NCBI RefSeq assembly: GCF_001427825.1
Contig: NZ_LMGT01000001.1
Coordinates: 1,134,907 to 1,198,906 of the forward strand
DNA length: 64,000 bases
Reading direction: 5' to 3'
Source of the DNA: Brevundimonas sp. Root608
GTDB taxonomy: Bacteria > Pseudomonadota > Alphaproteobacteria > Caulobacterales > Caulobacteraceae
A program made the translations under genes and the position numbers. Under the pieces are notes generated by a model, which saw only the letters and a program-made list of their open reading frames with translations, was not told where the DNA came from and did no database searches. Below are positions 62,002 to 64,000 of this stretch, piece after piece (within the stretch, counting starts at the first letter, position 1; each line of letters starts with the position of its first letter).

Positions 62002-62763
62002 ATGCGTCGTTCCCTGTTCATGGCCGCCGTGGCGGTCGTCGCCCTGTCTTCCGCCGGCTGGACGGTCGCTCCAGCGGTCGACTTCTTCCCCCATAGCTAT
62101 GCGGCCGCCCTGGCCGATCCGATCCGCACTGACGCGGATCGCGCGAGGGATGAGTCGCGTCATGCGGCCTATACGCTGGACTTCGCCGGAGTGAAGCCAG
62201 GCGAGAAGGTCGCCGACATGATCATCGGCGGCGGCTATTTCACCCGACTCCTTTCGGCGGCCGTGGGGCCCGAGGGCCATGTCACCGCCTGGCAACCCGA
62301 GGAGTTCATCGCCTTCCAGGCCAGTTATGGCGACAGCCTGAGCGCGGCGGACGCCCTGCCGAATGTGGACGGCGTCCGCTCGCCGATCGGCGCGCCCGGC
62401 TTTCCGGCGGGGCTGGATCTGATCTTCACCGCCCAGAACTACCACGACCTGCACCTGCAGCCGTTCCCGACGGACACGGCGGCCAGGATCAACGCGGCGG
62501 CCTTCGCGGCGCTGAAGCCGGGCGGCCGCTATGTGATCATCGACCATGACGCGGCGGCCGGTTCGGGCCTCGGCGCGGCCCACACCCTGCACCGGATCGA
62601 CATCGAGGCGGTCAAGCAGGAGGTCCAGGCAGCCGGCTTCGTGCTGGACGGCGAGAGCGGGGTTCTGGCCAATCCGGAAGATCCGCGAACGGCGAACGTC
62701 TTCAATCCGGCGATCCGGGGCCGGACCAGCCAGTTCATGCTGCGATTCAGAAAGCCGGGCTGA
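62002..62763 (+). CDS. Exported SAM-methyltransferase-like protein, paralogue B
   Basis: A 253-residue protein with a signal peptide (MRRSLFMAAVAVVALSSAGW) but no lipobox Cys. It aligns by eye with the preceding gene along its length: KVADMIIGGGYFTRLLSAAV against the same motif, FAALKPGGRYVIIDHDA, AAHTLHRIDIEAVKQEVQAA and the same FRKPG end. The glycine-rich loop is better kept here. AGGAGG lies 9 bases before the ATG. Tandem duplication with divergence is clear; substrate and cofactor use are unknown. Confidence 0.8.
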   Translation: MRRSLFMAAVAVVALSSAGWTVAPAVDFFPHSYAAALADPIRTDADRARDESRHAAYTLDFAGVKPGEKVADMIIGGGYFTRLLSAAVGPEGHVTAWQPEEFIAFQASYGDSLSAADALPNVDGVRSPIGAPGFPAGLDLIFTAQNYHDLHLQPFPTDTAARINAAAFAALKPGGRYVIIDHDAAAGSGLGAAHTLHRIDIEAVKQEVQAAGFVLDGESGVLANPEDPRTANVFNPAIRGRTSQFMLRFRKPG

Positions 62764-62842
62764 GCGAAAATCCGCCCGGCGCCGCTGGCGACAGGGCAGG
62801 GGACGGGCTAACGCTCCCGAAAATCATTCGGGAGACCACGCC

Positions 62843-63748
62843 ATGACCCTCAGGATCGCCTTCATCGGCCTCGGCAACATGGGCGGAGGCATGGCGGCCA
62901 ACCAGGCGAAGGCCGGCAACGCCGTCTCCGCCTTCGATCTGTCGCAGGACGCTCTGGATCGCGCCGCCGCCGCGGGCTGCACCCCGGTCGGGTCCGTGGC
63001 CGAGGCGGTCAGGGACGCCGACGTCGTCATCACCATGCTGCCCGCCGGTCCGCATGTGCTGAAGGTCTATTCGGAACAGGTGATCGGCGCCGCGCCGACC
63101 AGCGCCCTGCTGCTCGACTGCTCCACCATCGACGTCGACACGGCCCGCAAGGTCGCCGGTCTCGGGAAGGACGCCGGCTACGCCTTCGCCGACGCCCCCG
63201 TCTCGGGCGGCACCATGGCGGCCGACGCCGGCACCCTGGCCTTCATGGTCGGCTGCGACGAGCCGGACTTCGCCCGCATCGAGGCGGCGCTGGAGCCGAT
63301 GAGCCGCGCGACCTTCCGCGCCGGCGACCACGGGGCGGGGCAGGCGGCCAAGATCTGCAACAACATGATCCTCGGCATCACCATGCTGGGGACCTGCGAA
63401 GCCATCGGCCTGGCCGAGAAGCTGGGCCTCGATCCGGTGAAGATGTTCGACATCGTCGCCAAGTCTTCGGGCCAGAGCTGGTCGACGACCACCTACTACC
63501 CGTGGCCCGGCCCGGTGCCGACGGCGCCGTCGAACCGCAACTATGACGGCGGCTTCGCCACGGCCATGATGCTGAAGGACCTGAAATTGGCGCAGGACGC
63601 GGCGGCCAAGGTCGGGGCGACCACGCCGCTGGGGGCCCAGACCGAGGCGCTGTTCCAGATGTTCAACGGCCTCGGCTACGGCGGCCGCGACTTCTCGGCC
63701 ATCCTGCAGATGCTGCGCGGCAAGCTGGACGATCTGCCGAAGGGGTGA
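62843..63748 (+). CDS. mmsB: 3-Hydroxyisobutyrate dehydrogenase
   Basis: Oxidises 3-hydroxyisobutyrate to methylmalonate semialdehyde in valine degradation. The 301-residue protein has the Rossmann start IAFIGLGNMGGGMAANQAKA, the substrate motif FADAPVSGGTMAADAGTLAF and the catalytic Lys in GQAAKICNNMILG, typical of beta-hydroxyacid dehydrogenases. ATG 62843 is preceded by GGGAGA. With the dehydrogenase at 58878 and hydrolase at 60042 it completes three consecutive steps of the pathway, separated by the two methyltransferase-like genes. Confidence 0.94.
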   Translation: MTLRIAFIGLGNMGGGMAANQAKAGNAVSAFDLSQDALDRAAAAGCTPVGSVAEAVRDADVVITMLPAGPHVLKVYSEQVIGAAPTSALLLDCSTIDVDTARKVAGLGKDAGYAFADAPVSGGTMAADAGTLAFMVGCDEPDFARIEAALEPMSRATFRAGDHGAGQAAKICNNMILGITMLGTCEAIGLAEKLGLDPVKMFDIVAKSSGQSWSTTTYYPWPGPVPTAPSNRNYDGGFATAMMLKDLKLAQDAAAKVGATTPLGAQTEALFQMFNGLGYGGRDFSAILQMLRGKLDDLPKG

Positions 63749-63901
63749 CGGAGCCGCAGGAGCCGCCGGACCCCATGGGGCAAATTCTGCGAACCGTTAT
63801 CAATTAAGGTCTTGCGGCGATTTGTCGGGCCGTTCGCGTGGACAAATCCACCGTCAAGGCGCATCAGACGGGGGCATTTTTACCGCGCAGAGCTGTTCGT
63901 T

Positions 63902-64000
63902 TTGTACGACTACAAGGCCGCATTCGGGACCGCCGTGGAGCAGGTCAGGGGCGAGGGGCGCTATCGCGTCTTCGCCGACCTCAAGCGCGTGCGCGGCCAG
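63902..64000 (+). CDS. hemA: 5-Aminolevulinate synthase, first 33 codons
   Basis: The last 99 bases open at TTG 63902 and read MYDYKAAFGTAVEQVRGEG followed by RYRVFADLKRVRG, the standard N-terminus of Shemin-pathway 5-aminolevulinate synthase (condenses glycine and succinyl-CoA; PLP enzyme). The rest is beyond the right edge. The usual family start is Met-Phe-Asp-Tyr; a TTG codon and Tyr replace the first two here, and the ribosome site is weak, suggesting low initiation. The 153 bp after mmsB would contain its promoter. Confidence 0.88.
   Translation, partial: MYDYKAAFGTAVEQVRGEGRYRVFADLKRVRGQ

Overview
The window is high-GC (roughly two thirds G+C) chromosomal DNA from an alphaproteobacterium, most likely the Caulobacteraceae and probably Brevundimonas-like. 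This rests on a Shemin-pathway hemA (5-aminolevulinate synthase) at the right edge, a class I PHA synthase, a long TonB-dependent receptor, Caulobacter-type housekeeping neighbourhoods (ppiD-trpE-trpG-trpD, tpiA-secG-pyrG, rlpA-tmk-holB-tatD) and frequent ATGA/GTGA gene overlaps. The assignment is inference from gene content; no 16S gene is present.

Layout. 1-8285 is core metabolism: a PpiD-like chaperone gene coupled to trpE, trpG and a cut-off trpD on the minus strand, then tpiA, secG and pyrG on plus. 8248-17877 holds a small zinc-ribbon gene, a LysR regulator divergent from a 58-residue gene plus phaC, an operon led by a membrane-tailed LuxR-type HTH protein, a large DUF6880-like protein and a fused M16 metalloprotease. 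18127-24818 is a seven-gene, fully overlapping operon: response regulator, TPR/beta-barrel protein, HEAT-repeat membrane protein, GT2 polysaccharide synthase, GAF/PAS histidine kinase, second response regulator, Hpt protein. It looks like a self-contained phosphorelay wired to an envelope polysaccharide machine and is the best candidate for an incompletely described system.

24896-32942 is accessory DNA with decay: a truncated corA, a kup potassium transporter, two frameshifted genes, several copies of a palindromic dispersed repeat, an S8 protease and an orphan secretin. 32943-46217 is a catabolic island of three transcription units. TonB receptor-MFS-acyl-CoA synthetase-SDR-TetR runs on minus, MaoC-MaoC-DUF35-thiolase-like-enoyl-CoA hydratase on plus, and a Baeyer-Villiger-type monooxygenase plus HSL-type hydrolase on minus. 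Similar TCAACG/CGTTGA palindromes sit in the central divergent promoter region and in front of the monooxygenase, suggesting one TetR regulon. The gene set suggests uptake, ring or side-chain oxygenation, ester hydrolysis, CoA activation and hydratase/aldolase shortening of a lipophilic (steroid- or terpenoid-like) substrate.

46491-51920 holds a hybrid histidine kinase and the frameshifted wreck of a large serine recombinase with a DUF2924 remnant, lying on the 3' side of a tRNA-Ser(TGA) gene. 52106-64000 returns to core genes: rlpA, tmk, holB, tatD, a metallo-beta-lactamase hydrolase, a MetX-like hydrolase, hemB, a valine-degradation set (acyl-CoA dehydrogenase, 3-hydroxyisobutyryl-CoA hydrolase, 3-hydroxyisobutyrate dehydrogenase) interrupted by two exported methyltransferase-like paralogues, and the start of hemA.
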